Assembly: GCF_000384035.1 (NCBI RefSeq)
Contig: NZ_KB913024.1
Coordinates: forward strand, 377,317 to 441,316
DNA from: Actinopolyspora mortivallis DSM 44261
GTDB taxonomy: Bacteria; Actinomycetota; Actinomycetes; Mycobacteriales; Pseudonocardiaceae
Direction of reading: 5' to 3'
Length of the DNA stretch: 64,000 bases
Shown here one piece after another: positions 38,316-46,759 of the stretch (position 1 is its first letter; each line of letters opens with the position of its first letter). A model generated the notes under the pieces. The model was not told the DNA's origin. It did no database searches and saw nothing but the letters and a program-made list of their open reading frames with translations. A program made the position numbers and the translations under genes.

Positions 38316-39608
38316 ATGCGGCACACCGCCGTGGAGGTCATCCGGAGCAAACGGGACGGACACCGACTCTCACGGGAGCGGATCCGCTGGGTCGTGGACG
38401 CCTACACGCGGGGCGAGGTGGCCGAGGAGCAGATGTCGGCACTGGCCATGGCCGTGCTGCTGCGGGGGATGGACGCGCGGGAGACGGCGGACTGGACCAG
38501 GGCGATGGTCGACTCCGGTCGCACCGTGGATTTGGGCGGTCTGGGCCGCCCCACGGTGGACAAGCACTCCACGGGTGGGGTGGGTGACAAGGTCACACTG
38601 GCGCTGACTCCCCTGGTGGCCTCCTGCGGCGCGGCCGTACCCCAGCTGTCCGGGCGCGGTCTCGGACACACCGGCGGGACGCTGGACAAGCTGGAGTCGA
38701 TCCCGGGATGGCGTTGTCGGCTCTCGGACGAGCGGATGTGGCACGCCCTGGAGGAGGTGGGGGCCGTGATCCGTGCCGCCGACGAGCGGATCGCTCCCGC
38801 CGACCGCAAGCTGTACGCGTTGCGGGACGTCACCGCGACGGTGGAGTCCGTTCCGCTGATAGCCAGCTCGATCATGAGCAAGAAGATCGCCGAGGGAACG
38901 GCCGCGCTGGTTCTCGACGTCAAGTGCGGTTCGGGGGCGTTCATGAAGGACCGGCGGCGGGCGGGGGAACTGGCCGAGACGTTGATCTCCCTCGGCGCGG
39001 CCACCGGGGTGCGTACCAGCGCGCTGCTGACCGACATGGACGTTCCACTGGGGGAGAACGTGGGAAACTCCCTGGAGGTGGCCGAGGCCGTGCGGGTGCT
39101 GCGCGGCGAGGGACCTGCCGACGTGACCGAACTCACGCTGGCGCTGGCCCGCGAGATGCTCGCGCTGTGCGGGCTGGACGACACCGACCCCGCCGAGAAG
39201 CTGGTCAGCGGCGCGGCGTACCGAACCTGGCGTGACCTGGTGCGCGTCCAGGGCGGGGACCCGGACGCCGCGCTGGAGGAGGCCGCCCACGTGCACACCG
39301 TCCACGCGCCGCGCACTGGGTTCGTGACCGGACCGGACGCCCACGCCGTCGGAGTGGCCGCCCGCCGTCTGGGGGCGGGGCGACTCCGCAGGGAGGACGC
39401 GGTGCGGCCCGGAGCGGGTGTGCGGTGTCTGGCCAAGCGGGGGGACCGGGTCACCGAGGGTGATCCGGTGCTGGAGCTGCACACCGACGATCCGGAGGCG
39501 GTCGAGGACGCGGTGTGGCTGCTGGAGGGGGCCTACGGGGTCACCGACTCCCCCGTGGAGACCCGTCCGGTGGTGCTGGAGCACCGTTCCGGAGTCTCCG
39601 AGCGATGA
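38316..39608 (+). CDS. deoA: Thymidine phosphorylase
   Basis: The 430-residue enzyme splits thymidine or deoxyuridine with phosphate to base and deoxyribose 1-phosphate. Motifs include DKHSTGGVGDKVTL (phosphate loop), SGRGLGHTGGTLDKLE (family signature) and VLDVKCGSGAFM. The C-terminal PYNP domain is present, so it is full length. ATG 38316 follows GAGGGAGGACGA. With cdd it feeds deoxyribose phosphate to deoC, encoded at 48.2-49.2 kb. Confidence 0.96.
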   Translation: MRHTAVEVIRSKRDGHRLSRERIRWVVDAYTRGEVAEEQMSALAMAVLLRGMDARETADWTRAMVDSGRTVDLGGLGRPTVDKHSTGGVGDKVTLALTPLVASCGAAVPQLSGRGLGHTGGTLDKLESIPGWRCRLSDERMWHALEEVGAVIRAADERIAPADRKLYALRDVTATVESVPLIASSIMSKKIAEGTAALVLDVKCGSGAFMKDRRRAGELAETLISLGAATGVRTSALLTDMDVPLGENVGNSLEVAEAVRVLRGEGPADVTELTLALAREMLALCGLDDTDPAEKLVSGAAYRTWRDLVRVQGGDPDAALEEAAHVHTVHAPRTGFVTGPDAHAVGVAARRLGAGRLRREDAVRPGAGVRCLAKRGDRVTEGDPVLELHTDDPEAVEDAVWLLEGAYGVTDSPVETRPVVLEHRSGVSER

Positions 39609-39614
39609 GGGCGG

Positions 39615-39641
39615 GTCCCGCCGTCGTCCCGACGGCGGGAC
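39615..39641 (+). terminator. Hairpin terminator after deoA
   Basis: A 12-bp perfect stem GTCCCGCCGTCG / CGACGGCGGGAC with a 3-nt loop starts 6 bp after the stop codon. Confidence 0.85.
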
Positions 39642-39752
39642 GTGTCCGCTCGCTCCGTGCCGCTCGACACCGGCTCCGCGTCCGGGGAGGAGTCTGTGTC
39701 GGCTCCGCCCCGTGAATCCCCGCGTGCGGGGTGACGAAGCCTACTGCGCCTG

Positions 39753-40937
39753 TTACGCCGTGTCGGCCGTGTAGTCGTCGTCGGGACCCTCGCCGTTCTG
39801 CTTGTCCGGCTCCCGCTTGGCGCTCTTGGAGCGACCACGCCGTTGCTGTTGCCGGGGCAGGGCGGTCGGGGGGGACACCGAGGAGCTGTTCGCGGGAGCT
39901 CCGCCGCCGAGGATCAGCTCGGCGAACGTGGCCATGGCCTCGTCGAGCTGGCCCGCGTGCTTGCGTTCGCTCTCCTCGTTGGCGTTGCGAACCAGCGAGT
40001 CCAGCGCCTCCGCGTCGGGACGCTCGGCGAGACTGCCCTGCAACCGGGACAGGTCGTTGCCCAGCGTGCTGCCGACGTCCCCGATCCGTTCGGTGACTCC
40101 GCTCTCGACCGAGTCGAGCCTGTTGTTGACGTTCTCCTCCACGGAGTCGATGCGCCCGGAGACCTCGTCCAGCCTGTTCGCCAGCGATTCGAGTCGTTCG
40201 GCGAGCTGCTGGAGCCGTTCGGTGGGGTCCACCGCCGGACGTTCCGCGAGGGCGTCCAGCTTCCCGTTGATCTTCTCCGAACTCTCGGAGACGGTCTCTC
40301 CGACACCGTTGCGGATCTCCTGGGCGGCCTCGGTGACCGACCGCTGCAACGATTCCCTGGTGCCGTCGAGGTGTTCGTGGACGCCCTCGTCGATCTCGGT
40401 GAACCGGCTGCGCAGTCCGGTCTCCATCTGTTCGAGGCGTTCCCGGATCGGCTCCTGCACGGAGCCGGGGACCTCGTCGAGCCGGGCGTCCTGTTTGTCC
40501 AGTTGCTGTCCCAGCTCCTCCAGTCGCTTGTGGACGTGCGCGAGTTTGTCCTCGAGCCCGTCCATGCGGCCCGTGACCCCGTCGAAACGGCCCGCTATAC
40601 CGTCGAGACGGCCGTCCAGCTGGGCGAACGGCTTGGAGAGTTTGTCGGCGAGTCCTTCGACCTGGGTGTTCAGGCCGGAGATCGCGTTCTCCTGGGATTC
40701 CAGTTTGGATAGTGCTTCGTCGAGTCGTTCGGCGAGCACGCTGACTTCGGTGCGATCGGGCAGCTCGGACAGCCGTTTGCGTACGGAGCCGAGGGACTCC
40801 AGCGGCGACATCCGGGCGTTGATCTCGTCGAGAGCGTCGAAGATCTGCTGTTGTTCGCTTTCGCGGATCTCCGCTGCCCGCGTCAGCATGTTCCGCATAC
40901 GGTCGAACGACACCGTGTCTTGGCTGTTCTCATTCAC
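39753..40937 (-). CDS. Long coiled-coil protein
   Basis: The 394-residue protein is almost all alpha-helical heptads from ~15 to 335 (e.g. RLEELGQQLDKQDARLDEV, RLQQLAERLESLANRLDEV), with 11-residue-type repeats such as LDGRLDGIAGRFDGVTGRMD. The C-terminal ~50 residues are Pro- and Gln-rich, then basic (RRGRSKSAKR) and finally acidic (GPDDDYTADTA). There is no signal peptide. The pattern resembles apolipoprotein-like or DivIVA/scaffold coiled coils, so a cytoskeletal or polar-growth role is a guess. GTG 40937 follows AAGGACGA; no better start is seen. Confidence 0.8.
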   Translation of the reverse strand: MNENSQDTVSFDRMRNMLTRAAEIRESEQQQIFDALDEINARMSPLESLGSVRKRLSELPDRTEVSVLAERLDEALSKLESQENAISGLNTQVEGLADKLSKPFAQLDGRLDGIAGRFDGVTGRMDGLEDKLAHVHKRLEELGQQLDKQDARLDEVPGSVQEPIRERLEQMETGLRSRFTEIDEGVHEHLDGTRESLQRSVTEAAQEIRNGVGETVSESSEKINGKLDALAERPAVDPTERLQQLAERLESLANRLDEVSGRIDSVEENVNNRLDSVESGVTERIGDVGSTLGNDLSRLQGSLAERPDAEALDSLVRNANEESERKHAGQLDEAMATFAELILGGGAPANSSSVSPPTALPRQQQRRGRSKSAKREPDKQNGEGPDDDYTADTA

Positions 40938-41421
40938 GGCAAAGGTCGTCCTTCGTCGAGGGGGAGGGAGAGGACTAGTGGAGCGTAGCGAGTAGATCTT
41001 CTCTGCGTCAGACACCCCCCGGAACTTTTCACGAACGCGGTGGTCGTTATTCCTGCTTTCGGGGGAACGGCCCGCGTCTTTTCGCCGGTCGAGGAGGACT
41101 CCGCGAATCCCCGCCGAATCGGGGGAGTGCCGTTCGCCGGGGAGCACCCCTCGGAAACGCCCCGTCCCCCTCCCGTGGGGCAGGGAAGAGCACGGACCCG
41201 CCGAGGACGCGCTCGGAGACCGGTGTTTTCGGACACGAGCCACACGTGACCACAGTACTACCTTCCGGCAACGGCGCGGGTGGGGTAGCACCGCGCCGGA
41301 GGGGCCCGCACGAGGAGAGGGGCGGCCACGAGGGACACTTCCGTCTTTCCGGGAACGGCCGGGGGTGCCCGCCCCGCGTGCGACACCGGCGGACCGGTGC
41401 CGTACGCGGACGGCGAGGTCG
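40938..41421. other. 484-bp intergenic region
   Basis: It lies upstream of the coiled-coil gene and downstream of the Rv3311-like gene, both on the minus strand. I see no gene; a promoter for the coiled-coil gene is expected near 40950-41050. Confidence 0.4.
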
Positions 41422-42657
41422 TCAGTGCACGCGCAGTCTCGCCTCGAAGTTCTCCACCAGTTCACGCCACTTGGCGACCTCGTCGTCGAACGGGGGTGTG
41501 GGGGGAAGCCGGTTCGGGTCGGGACGCAGCACGAAGGAGATCATCCAGCCGAGACGTTCCGAGGGGTGCAACGCGGCCTCCACGCTCTCGTCCCCGGCCC
41601 AGGCGGCGGCGTCGACGAGCAGCTCCTCGGCGAGGTCGAGCTGGGTCGGGTCCACCTCGGTGGGACCTTCGGCCAGGTCGTTGTCCAGCCCGTCGAGCAG
41701 GTAGGTGTTGTCCGGTTCCACCTCGATGTCGAGCTCGCCGGAGGTGGCCCTGTTCCGGACCCGCTGCCAGGTGACCACCCGGGCGAGGTCGGTGTTGTCG
41801 GCCTTGTCCTCGGCGAGGAAACGAGCCAGTGCCCGGGGTGAGGTGCACACGTCCACACTGCCGTCCGAACCGAGGAACACCGGCTCGTCGTCGAGGTAGC
41901 AGCGCAGCGAGTAGTACTCCGTGCCTCCGGTGATGATCCGGATCGGGTCGATCCCGATCTCGCGCCAGAACCCCGGTTCCCGCTCGTCCTCCTCCTCGTC
42001 GTCGATCCGTTCCACCTCGGCGGTGTCGGTCAACCCCGTGGGGGAGTCGTCGCTTTCCAGGGCCTCACCGAGTTCGCTCTCGGCGGTGGCCACCGCGGTG
42101 GGATCGACCTCGGGCACGGCCACGACCCCGTCGATGGCGTCGAGTACCTCGTCCCAGCGTTCGGCCACCACCTGACACAGCTTGGTCCAACGCCGCTGTC
42201 CCTCCCTGCCGTTGAAGGCGATCGTGCCCTCACCGAGCAGGTCGAATCCCTCGGCGGCCTCCAGGACCTCGGTCACGGTCTCCAGCTCGCACACCTCGGC
42301 CAGGGACCGCGCCATCTCGACGATCTCGGACAGCTCGTTGAGCGTCCAGGTGTCCGGAGGCTCGGCGACGAGCTCGGGAACACCGACCAGGTCGTACTGG
42401 TGCTCCTCGTCCGGGCTGAGATCCACCGCGGACAGGGCGGGAATCACGTGCCAGGCGGGGTGGTCGTCGAGGTCGTTGGCCGCACCGGACCTGACGAACG
42501 CGGCCAGGTGGGCGGGGTCGGGGAACGCGTACAGATTCTCTTCGTGACCGAGAAAGGCTTCCCATTCCTCACCTTCCTCGCGCCAACGGGGAGCCCAGAG
42601 GGTGACCAGATCGCCCTGCGGCAGCCCGAGCTCGATCGGGACGATGTCCTGCGCCAT
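41422..42657 (-). CDS. Conserved actinobacterial protein, Rv3311-like (often labelled primosomal protein)
   Basis: The 411-residue acidic protein begins MAQDIVPIELGLPQGDLVTL and contains WRREEGEEWEAFLG-like Trp-rich segments, LYAFPDPAHLAAFVRSG and WTKLCQVVAERWDEVLDAID. In M. tuberculosis a like-sized conserved protein, Rv3311, lies beside deoA, cdd and sdhCDAB, and the same neighbourhood occurs here. Databases sometimes call relatives primosomal protein, without evidence that I know of. It has no membrane segment. Function is unknown. Confidence 0.78.
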   Translation of the reverse strand: MAQDIVPIELGLPQGDLVTLWAPRWREEGEEWEAFLGHEENLYAFPDPAHLAAFVRSGAANDLDDHPAWHVIPALSAVDLSPDEEHQYDLVGVPELVAEPPDTWTLNELSEIVEMARSLAEVCELETVTEVLEAAEGFDLLGEGTIAFNGREGQRRWTKLCQVVAERWDEVLDAIDGVVAVPEVDPTAVATAESELGEALESDDSPTGLTDTAEVERIDDEEEDEREPGFWREIGIDPIRIITGGTEYYSLRCYLDDEPVFLGSDGSVDVCTSPRALARFLAEDKADNTDLARVVTWQRVRNRATSGELDIEVEPDNTYLLDGLDNDLAEGPTEVDPTQLDLAEELLVDAAAWAGDESVEAALHPSERLGWMISFVLRPDPNRLPPTPPFDDEVAKWRELVENFEARLRVH

Positions 42658-42925
42658 CTTGCTACCTCCGGTCGCCGAAGCAGACGCTGCCGAAGCCTAC
42701 GGGACGGGAAATGATCGTCGGTACGGTGTCGCTCCGCGTCAGAGCGGTCCGCACTACGCTACCTTCGGTCGGATCGCCGCTTCCGACGGTGCCGCCGAAG
42801 CACGTCCCCCCGTAGGGAGGAGAGCCTCCGGGAAGTGGTCGGGCGGAGGAGAGGCACACCGCTCGCGAGGAGCGGAGGCGATCGGTCACGGTTGGCGGTA
42901 CCCAGCGGGGCGGGTCGGGACGATC

Positions 42926-43516
42926 ATGAACCGGATGGACGTCACCCTGCTGTGGACCGAGATCACGGTGTGGCTCGCCGAGCACGCCCCCGCCACGGCG
43001 GCCGGACTGAGACGGGCGGTGCCCCCTCCCGACCTGGACACCCTCGAGGAGGGCTTCGCCGTGGGGCTTCCGTCGCAGCTGCGACAGTGGTGGTCCTGCT
43101 GTGGCGGGGCGGACGGGGACACGCTGGTGGAGGTGTTCCCACCGTGCTACACGCCCTACGGCGCGGCGGAGTCCTGGCGGGTGTGGTCCGGCTTCCGGGA
43201 ACTCTGGGGCGACAGGTGGCAACGCCCCACCTGTGACTACTACGCCGGCTCGGCGGGCAGCAGCTTCCACCCGGCCTGGATCCCGATCGCGGGGGACGGG
43301 TTCTCCGACGAGCTGGTGATCGACCTGAGACCCGGTCCCCTGCGGGGCTGTGTGCTCGCATGGGAGCAGGAGACGCGTCGGGTGGGGCCTCCGATGTGGC
43401 CGGACCTGGTCACGCTGCTGACCGACGTGTACCGGGCGTTGACCGAGGGAACCTCGGCCGGTTACAGCCGCGCCACCGTCACCGCCGAGGGCAGGCTGGA
43501 CTGGCAGATCCGCTGA
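42926..43516 (+). CDS. SMI1/KNR4 (SUKH) domain protein
   Basis: The 196-residue protein has the SUKH pattern: PPDLDTLEEGFAVGLPSQLR near residue 35, WWSCCGGADGD, then FHPAWIPIAGDGFSDELVID and a Trp-Pro-Asp helix before the end. SUKH domains are common immunity proteins in contact-dependent toxin systems but also act elsewhere. No toxin lies beside it. The ATG at 42926 begins just before the first helix; a second ATG 4 codons later is possible. Confidence 0.82.
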   Translation: MNRMDVTLLWTEITVWLAEHAPATAAGLRRAVPPPDLDTLEEGFAVGLPSQLRQWWSCCGGADGDTLVEVFPPCYTPYGAAESWRVWSGFRELWGDRWQRPTCDYYAGSAGSSFHPAWIPIAGDGFSDELVIDLRPGPLRGCVLAWEQETRRVGPPMWPDLVTLLTDVYRALTEGTSAGYSRATVTAEGRLDWQIR

Positions 43517-43546
43517 GTCCTCGTTCCGCCCGGAGCGCGTGTCCCG

Positions 43547-43867
43547 TCACGGGTCCCCTCCGTCCGTGACGGGGTCCAGCAGCGCCCGCAGTTGCCGCGT
43601 GTAGGTGTCGAAGGCGGCGCGGCCCTCCTCGGTGAGCGCCACGTAGGTGGTGCCGCGCCCCGTTCCGGTCTTGACGCTGTCGGTGTATCCCGCCTCCTCC
43701 AGCCTGCGCAGATGCGTGATCAGGTTCCCCGGTGTCATGTCCAGCAGTTCCCGCAACCGCCCGAAGGCGATCCGGTCTCCGCTCGGCAGGGTGGCGAGGG
43801 TGGTCATGACCCGTAGTCTGGCCTGGGCGTGGATGATCGGATCGAGATGGACGTCGGCGGAGTCCAT
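43547..43867 (-). CDS. Winged-helix transcriptional regulator (HTH_34 / MarR-like)
   Basis: The 106-residue protein is a single winged helix: IIHAQARLRVMTTLATLPSG, then FGRLRELLDMTPGNLITHLR as the recognition region and YVALTEEGRAAFDTYTRQL. This family regulates the membrane-protein gene it is linked with. Its ATG overlaps the stop of that gene (TGATG). Its likely operators are the two palindromes at 44668-44709 upstream of the operon. Confidence 0.88.
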   Translation of the reverse strand: MDSADVHLDPIIHAQARLRVMTTLATLPSGDRIAFGRLRELLDMTPGNLITHLRRLEEAGYTDSVKTGTGRGTTYVALTEEGRAAFDTYTRQLRALLDPVTDGGDP

Positions 43868-44550
43868 CACCGGCCTCCCGCCATGGCACCACCGCCACCG
43901 GCCAGTGGCGAGGGTCGTGCGCGTCCGCGCAGTGCGCACACCGTCGCCGCCACCAGGAAACCACCCCCGCCGGCCAGGGACATGACCAGGTAGTGGTTCG
44001 GGATGCCGGTGAAACCACCGGTCGCGTTGATCAGCAGGACCCACACGCCGACACCGTAGTGCAGCCGGTCCCCGGTCAGCGCGCCGCCGCTCAGGTAGAG
44101 CACTCCCACCAGCAGTGCTGAGCCACTGGTCCAGAGCATGGCGTAGACGTCGTCGGAGATGCCGAGTCGTGCGGTGGCGGCGATCACCATGCCGAGCGTG
44201 ACGAAGCCGAGCGCCCAGGCCCACCCGTACATCGCTCCGGAGCGTCGCGAGGGCCCGCGCAGCCCACGCAGACTGCTCGTGAGATGCCAGGCTGTGACGA
44301 CGGCGGCCATGACCAACAGGCCGAAGAAGGCGCACAGCGCGTACCAGAACGGAACGGCCAGCACCGCGTCCGGTCCGGTGGCCAGGTACAACTCTCCGAA
44401 CCCCAGTCCCCAGGCGGCGCCCCAGACCCCGAACAGCAGCCCCGGGCTGACGTCGAGGGCCCGTTCGGTGCGCTGGTGCTGCTGTTCGGTGATGGCCAGC
44501 ATCTCCGCCGGTGACGGGCTCGGGGTCTCGGAGGCGTGTTTCTCGGTCAT
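43867..44550 (-). CDS. Membrane protein co-transcribed with winged-helix regulator
   Basis: The 227-residue protein has a ~35-residue cytoplasmic N-terminus (EMLAITEQQHQRTERALDVS) and then six hydrophobic helices, e.g. GLLFGVWGAAWGLGFGELYL, FWYALCAFFGLLVMAAVVTA and YLVMSLAGGGGFLVAATVC. Family relatives are found next to HTH_34 regulators in many actinomycetes; the function is unknown. ATG 44550 follows AGGAGGTAG. Confidence 0.8.
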   Translation of the reverse strand: MTEKHASETPSPSPAEMLAITEQQHQRTERALDVSPGLLFGVWGAAWGLGFGELYLATGPDAVLAVPFWYALCAFFGLLVMAAVVTAWHLTSSLRGLRGPSRRSGAMYGWAWALGFVTLGMVIAATARLGISDDVYAMLWTSGSALLVGVLYLSGGALTGDRLHYGVGVWVLLINATGGFTGIPNHYLVMSLAGGGGFLVAATVCALRGRARPSPLAGGGGAMAGGR

Positions 44551-44667
44551 CTTCTACCTCCTGGATGTCTCCGTCCCGGGAGTCCGACCGGGACGGTTCC
44601 GCCGAGGTGGAGTCGGATGCCCCGTCAACCGTCGGCGACCTTTCCCCGCGGACTCCGCGTGGAATCG

Positions 44668-44709
44668 AACTTTGTGATGCAAAGTTTCGCTTACTTTGCG
44701 ATGCAAAGT
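44668..44709. promoter_or_regulatory. Two tandem palindromic operators
   Basis: AACTTTGTGATGCAAAGTT (44668-44686) and ACTTTGCGATGCAAAGT (44693-44709) are near-identical inverted repeats, 25 bp centre to centre, upstream of the membrane-protein/winged-helix operon. TTTGnnnTGCAAA-type sites suit a small winged-helix dimer, so autoregulation by the gene at 43547 is likely. Confidence 0.7.
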
Positions 44710-44787
44710 CAAGGTCGGTCTCGCCGTGATCGGAGACCACGAGGAGTCGGGGATCGAGGGGTTGTCTCGCTTACTACTTGGTGAGAC

Positions 44788-44801
44788 ACACTAGTCAGTG
44801 T
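44788..44801. promoter_or_regulatory. Possible PadR operator
   Basis: The inverted repeat ACACT-AGTC-AGTGT lies 12 bp before the PadR start GTG at 44814, within the AT-rich promoter. PadR proteins commonly repress their own operon from such a site; this is inferred from position. Confidence 0.45.
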
Positions 44802-44813
44802 TAGCTTCTAGTC

Positions 44814-45167
44814 GTGTCGGAGAGGAAGTCGGTGGAGCGGCAGACGCAGTGGCTGCGCGGTGTCCTGGACCTCGCCGTGCTCGCGCTGTTGGCCGAGAGT
44901 GGGGAGGACTACGGCTACACGCTGGTTCGGCGTCTCGACGAGGCGGGACTTGCCGGGGTGAAACCGGGGACGCTGTACCCGCTGCTGAAGCGCCTGGATT
45001 CGGAGGGGCTGGTGCGCAGTGAGTGGCGTGCCGGTGCCGGTGGCCCGGGAAGGAAGTTCTTCCTGCTCACCGAGCGGGGGCGTGCGGTACTGGCCGAACA
45101 GGGACCACTGTGGACGGAGTTCGCCGGCAACGCCACCGCCGTACTGGAACGGGGAATGAGTTCATGA
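44814..45167 (+). CDS. PadR-family transcriptional regulator
   Basis: The 117-residue protein is a standard PadR winged helix: LAVLALLAESGEDYGYTLVR, KPGTLYPLLKRLDSEGLVR and GPGRKFFLLTERGRAVL. The stop overlaps the start of the next gene (ATGA). The GTG start is at 44814, close behind the promoter, probably leaderless. PadR plus a DUF1700-type membrane protein is a recurrent pair in Gram-positive bacteria, where the membrane partner is thought to be the regulated target. Confidence 0.92.
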   Translation: MSERKSVERQTQWLRGVLDLAVLALLAESGEDYGYTLVRRLDEAGLAGVKPGTLYPLLKRLDSEGLVRSEWRAGAGGPGRKFFLLTERGRAVLAEQGPLWTEFAGNATAVLERGMSS

Positions 45168-45805
45168 CCGCCGATTCCGCGGAGAAGTACCGCGACGAGC
45201 TGACGTTCGCGCTGCGGATGCGCGAGGTGCCGGGAGACCGGATCGGCGACGTACTGGCCGAAGTGGACAGCCATGTGACGGAAACCGGTCAGGACCCGGT
45301 GGAGGCGTTCGGCGCCCCCGGCGAGTACGCCGCACGCGTGGCCGAGGAGCTCGGAGCGAGTGTGGGCTACCCCCGGCGTGCCGTGCTTCGCCCCGGAGTA
45401 CTGCCGGTCGCGGCGCTGGTGCTGTGCGGTGCGAAACTGTTGGTCTCGGCAGCAGCCGCGAGCGAGGTCGTACTGACCACCGGCGGGCTCGTGGGTGTTG
45501 TCGCCCTGCTCGCGCTGCTCGCGGTGGTGCTGCTGCTGGCGATGCGCGCGGCCACCGAACTCCGTGGCACCGCCCGACGACTGTGGCTCTGGCTGGGGGC
45601 GCTGGCGACGCTGGTGCTCGCACCGTTCGCGGCGAACGCGGTCGAACGGCTGGTCGGTGCGGAGCAGGTGCTGCTCACGATGCCGCGCTGGTCCGCGCTC
45701 ACCCTCGCCGCGGTATTCCTGCTCGCCACGGTGGTCCTGCTGGTTCGGGGCGTCCGCGGCAACCGGATCGTGGATCCCGGGCCGGGCGGGCCCGGGGTTC
45801 CGTGA
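45164..45805 (+). CDS. DUF1700/HAAS-type membrane protein, PadR partner
   Basis: The 213-residue protein has an N-terminal soluble helical domain (residues ~1-65) typical of the HAAS fold: YRDELTFALRMREVPGDRIG, then DVLAEVDSHV and EAFGAPGEYAARVAEEL. Four membrane helices follow. ATG 45164 overlaps the PadR stop by 4 bp. The conserved pairing suggests a PadR-controlled membrane stress or signalling protein; the activity is unknown. Confidence 0.82.
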   Translation: MTADSAEKYRDELTFALRMREVPGDRIGDVLAEVDSHVTETGQDPVEAFGAPGEYAARVAEELGASVGYPRRAVLRPGVLPVAALVLCGAKLLVSAAAASEVVLTTGGLVGVVALLALLAVVLLLAMRAATELRGTARRLWLWLGALATLVLAPFAANAVERLVGAEQVLLTMPRWSALTLAAVFLLATVVLLVRGVRGNRIVDPGPGGPGVP

Positions 45806-45865
45806 ACGTGGGGTGGCGGTCCACTCGCCGGTTTCCCGGGAGAACGGCCCGGACCACCGGCGCCG

Positions 45866-46759
45866 TCACCGCCCGAGGGGGTGCCACACCGTCTTCAGGT
45901 CGGTGAAGGTCCGCAGCCGCTTCGGAGTGGGCGGTTCGTTCCAGTCGGGCTCCCGCACGGGCACGTCCAGAACACGCTTGACGGTCTCGGCGGCGGCGTC
46001 CTCCAGCCGGGCCCGCAGGGACTCCTCCGCCCCGCTCGGATCCAGGGCGTCCACGTCCTCGTGTGAGGCCAGCCACGGGGCCAGCTCGCCCGGGTCGCCG
46101 GTGAGCACGTTGGCCACCCCGGCGGGCAGGTCCGAGGTGGCCAGCACCTCGCACAGGGTCACCGCGGGCAGCGGCCGGTCCGGGCTCGCCAGCACCACGG
46201 CGCTGTTGCCCGCGGCCAGCACCGGGGCCAACACGCTGACCAGGCCGAGCAACGCCGACTCCCGGGGAGCGACCACGCCCACCACGCCCACGGGTTCGGG
46301 CACCGAATGGCACGTGTAGGGGCCGGACACCTGGTTCACACTCCCGAACAGGGCACCGATCTTGTCCGTCCAGCCCGCGTACCAGAACACCCGGTCCACG
46401 GCGGTCTCCACGGAGTCGGCCGCCGCGCGCAGGGAGAGTCCCTCGGCGTCGGCCACCTCGGTGGCGAACTGGCCGCGTCGGGCCTCCAACATCTCGGCGA
46501 CGCGGAAGAGCACCTGACCACGACCGTGTGCGGTGGCCCCCGACCAGCTCTCGAAGCCCTTCCTGGCCGCGACCACCGCCTCGCGCAGATCCTTGCGGGA
46601 GGCCAGCGCCGCGTTGGCGAGGAACTCCCCGTGGGCGTCCCGCACGGGGCGGACCCGTCCCGACTCGGACCGGGGGAAGGACCCTCCGATGTAGAGCTTG
46701 CGGGTTCTGGGCACCGTCACTCTCCCCCGCCCGTTCGAGGGCTGTTCGGCGTCAGACAT
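45866..46759 (-). CDS. Truncated aldehyde-dehydrogenase-fold protein without catalytic domain
   Basis: The 297-residue protein matches the N-terminal half of ALDH enzymes: KLYIGGSFPRSESGRV, FESWSGATAHGRGQVLFRVA, PVGVVGVVAPRESALLGL and AAGNSAVVLASPDRPLP. The usual PWNFP oxyanion Asn is replaced by APRES, and the coenzyme Lys of VVVKPAE is missing (VVLASPD). The sequence ends before where the catalytic Glu and Cys would be. It is thus not an active dehydrogenase as read. The DNA has no obvious lesion, and the gene follows the second ALDH in an operon with deoC, so it may be a structural partner. Confidence 0.82.
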   Translation of the reverse strand: MSDAEQPSNGRGRVTVPRTRKLYIGGSFPRSESGRVRPVRDAHGEFLANAALASRKDLREAVVAARKGFESWSGATAHGRGQVLFRVAEMLEARRGQFATEVADAEGLSLRAAADSVETAVDRVFWYAGWTDKIGALFGSVNQVSGPYTCHSVPEPVGVVGVVAPRESALLGLVSVLAPVLAAGNSAVVLASPDRPLPAVTLCEVLATSDLPAGVANVLTGDPGELAPWLASHEDVDALDPSGAEESLRARLEDAAAETVKRVLDVPVREPDWNEPPTPKRLRTFTDLKTVWHPLGR

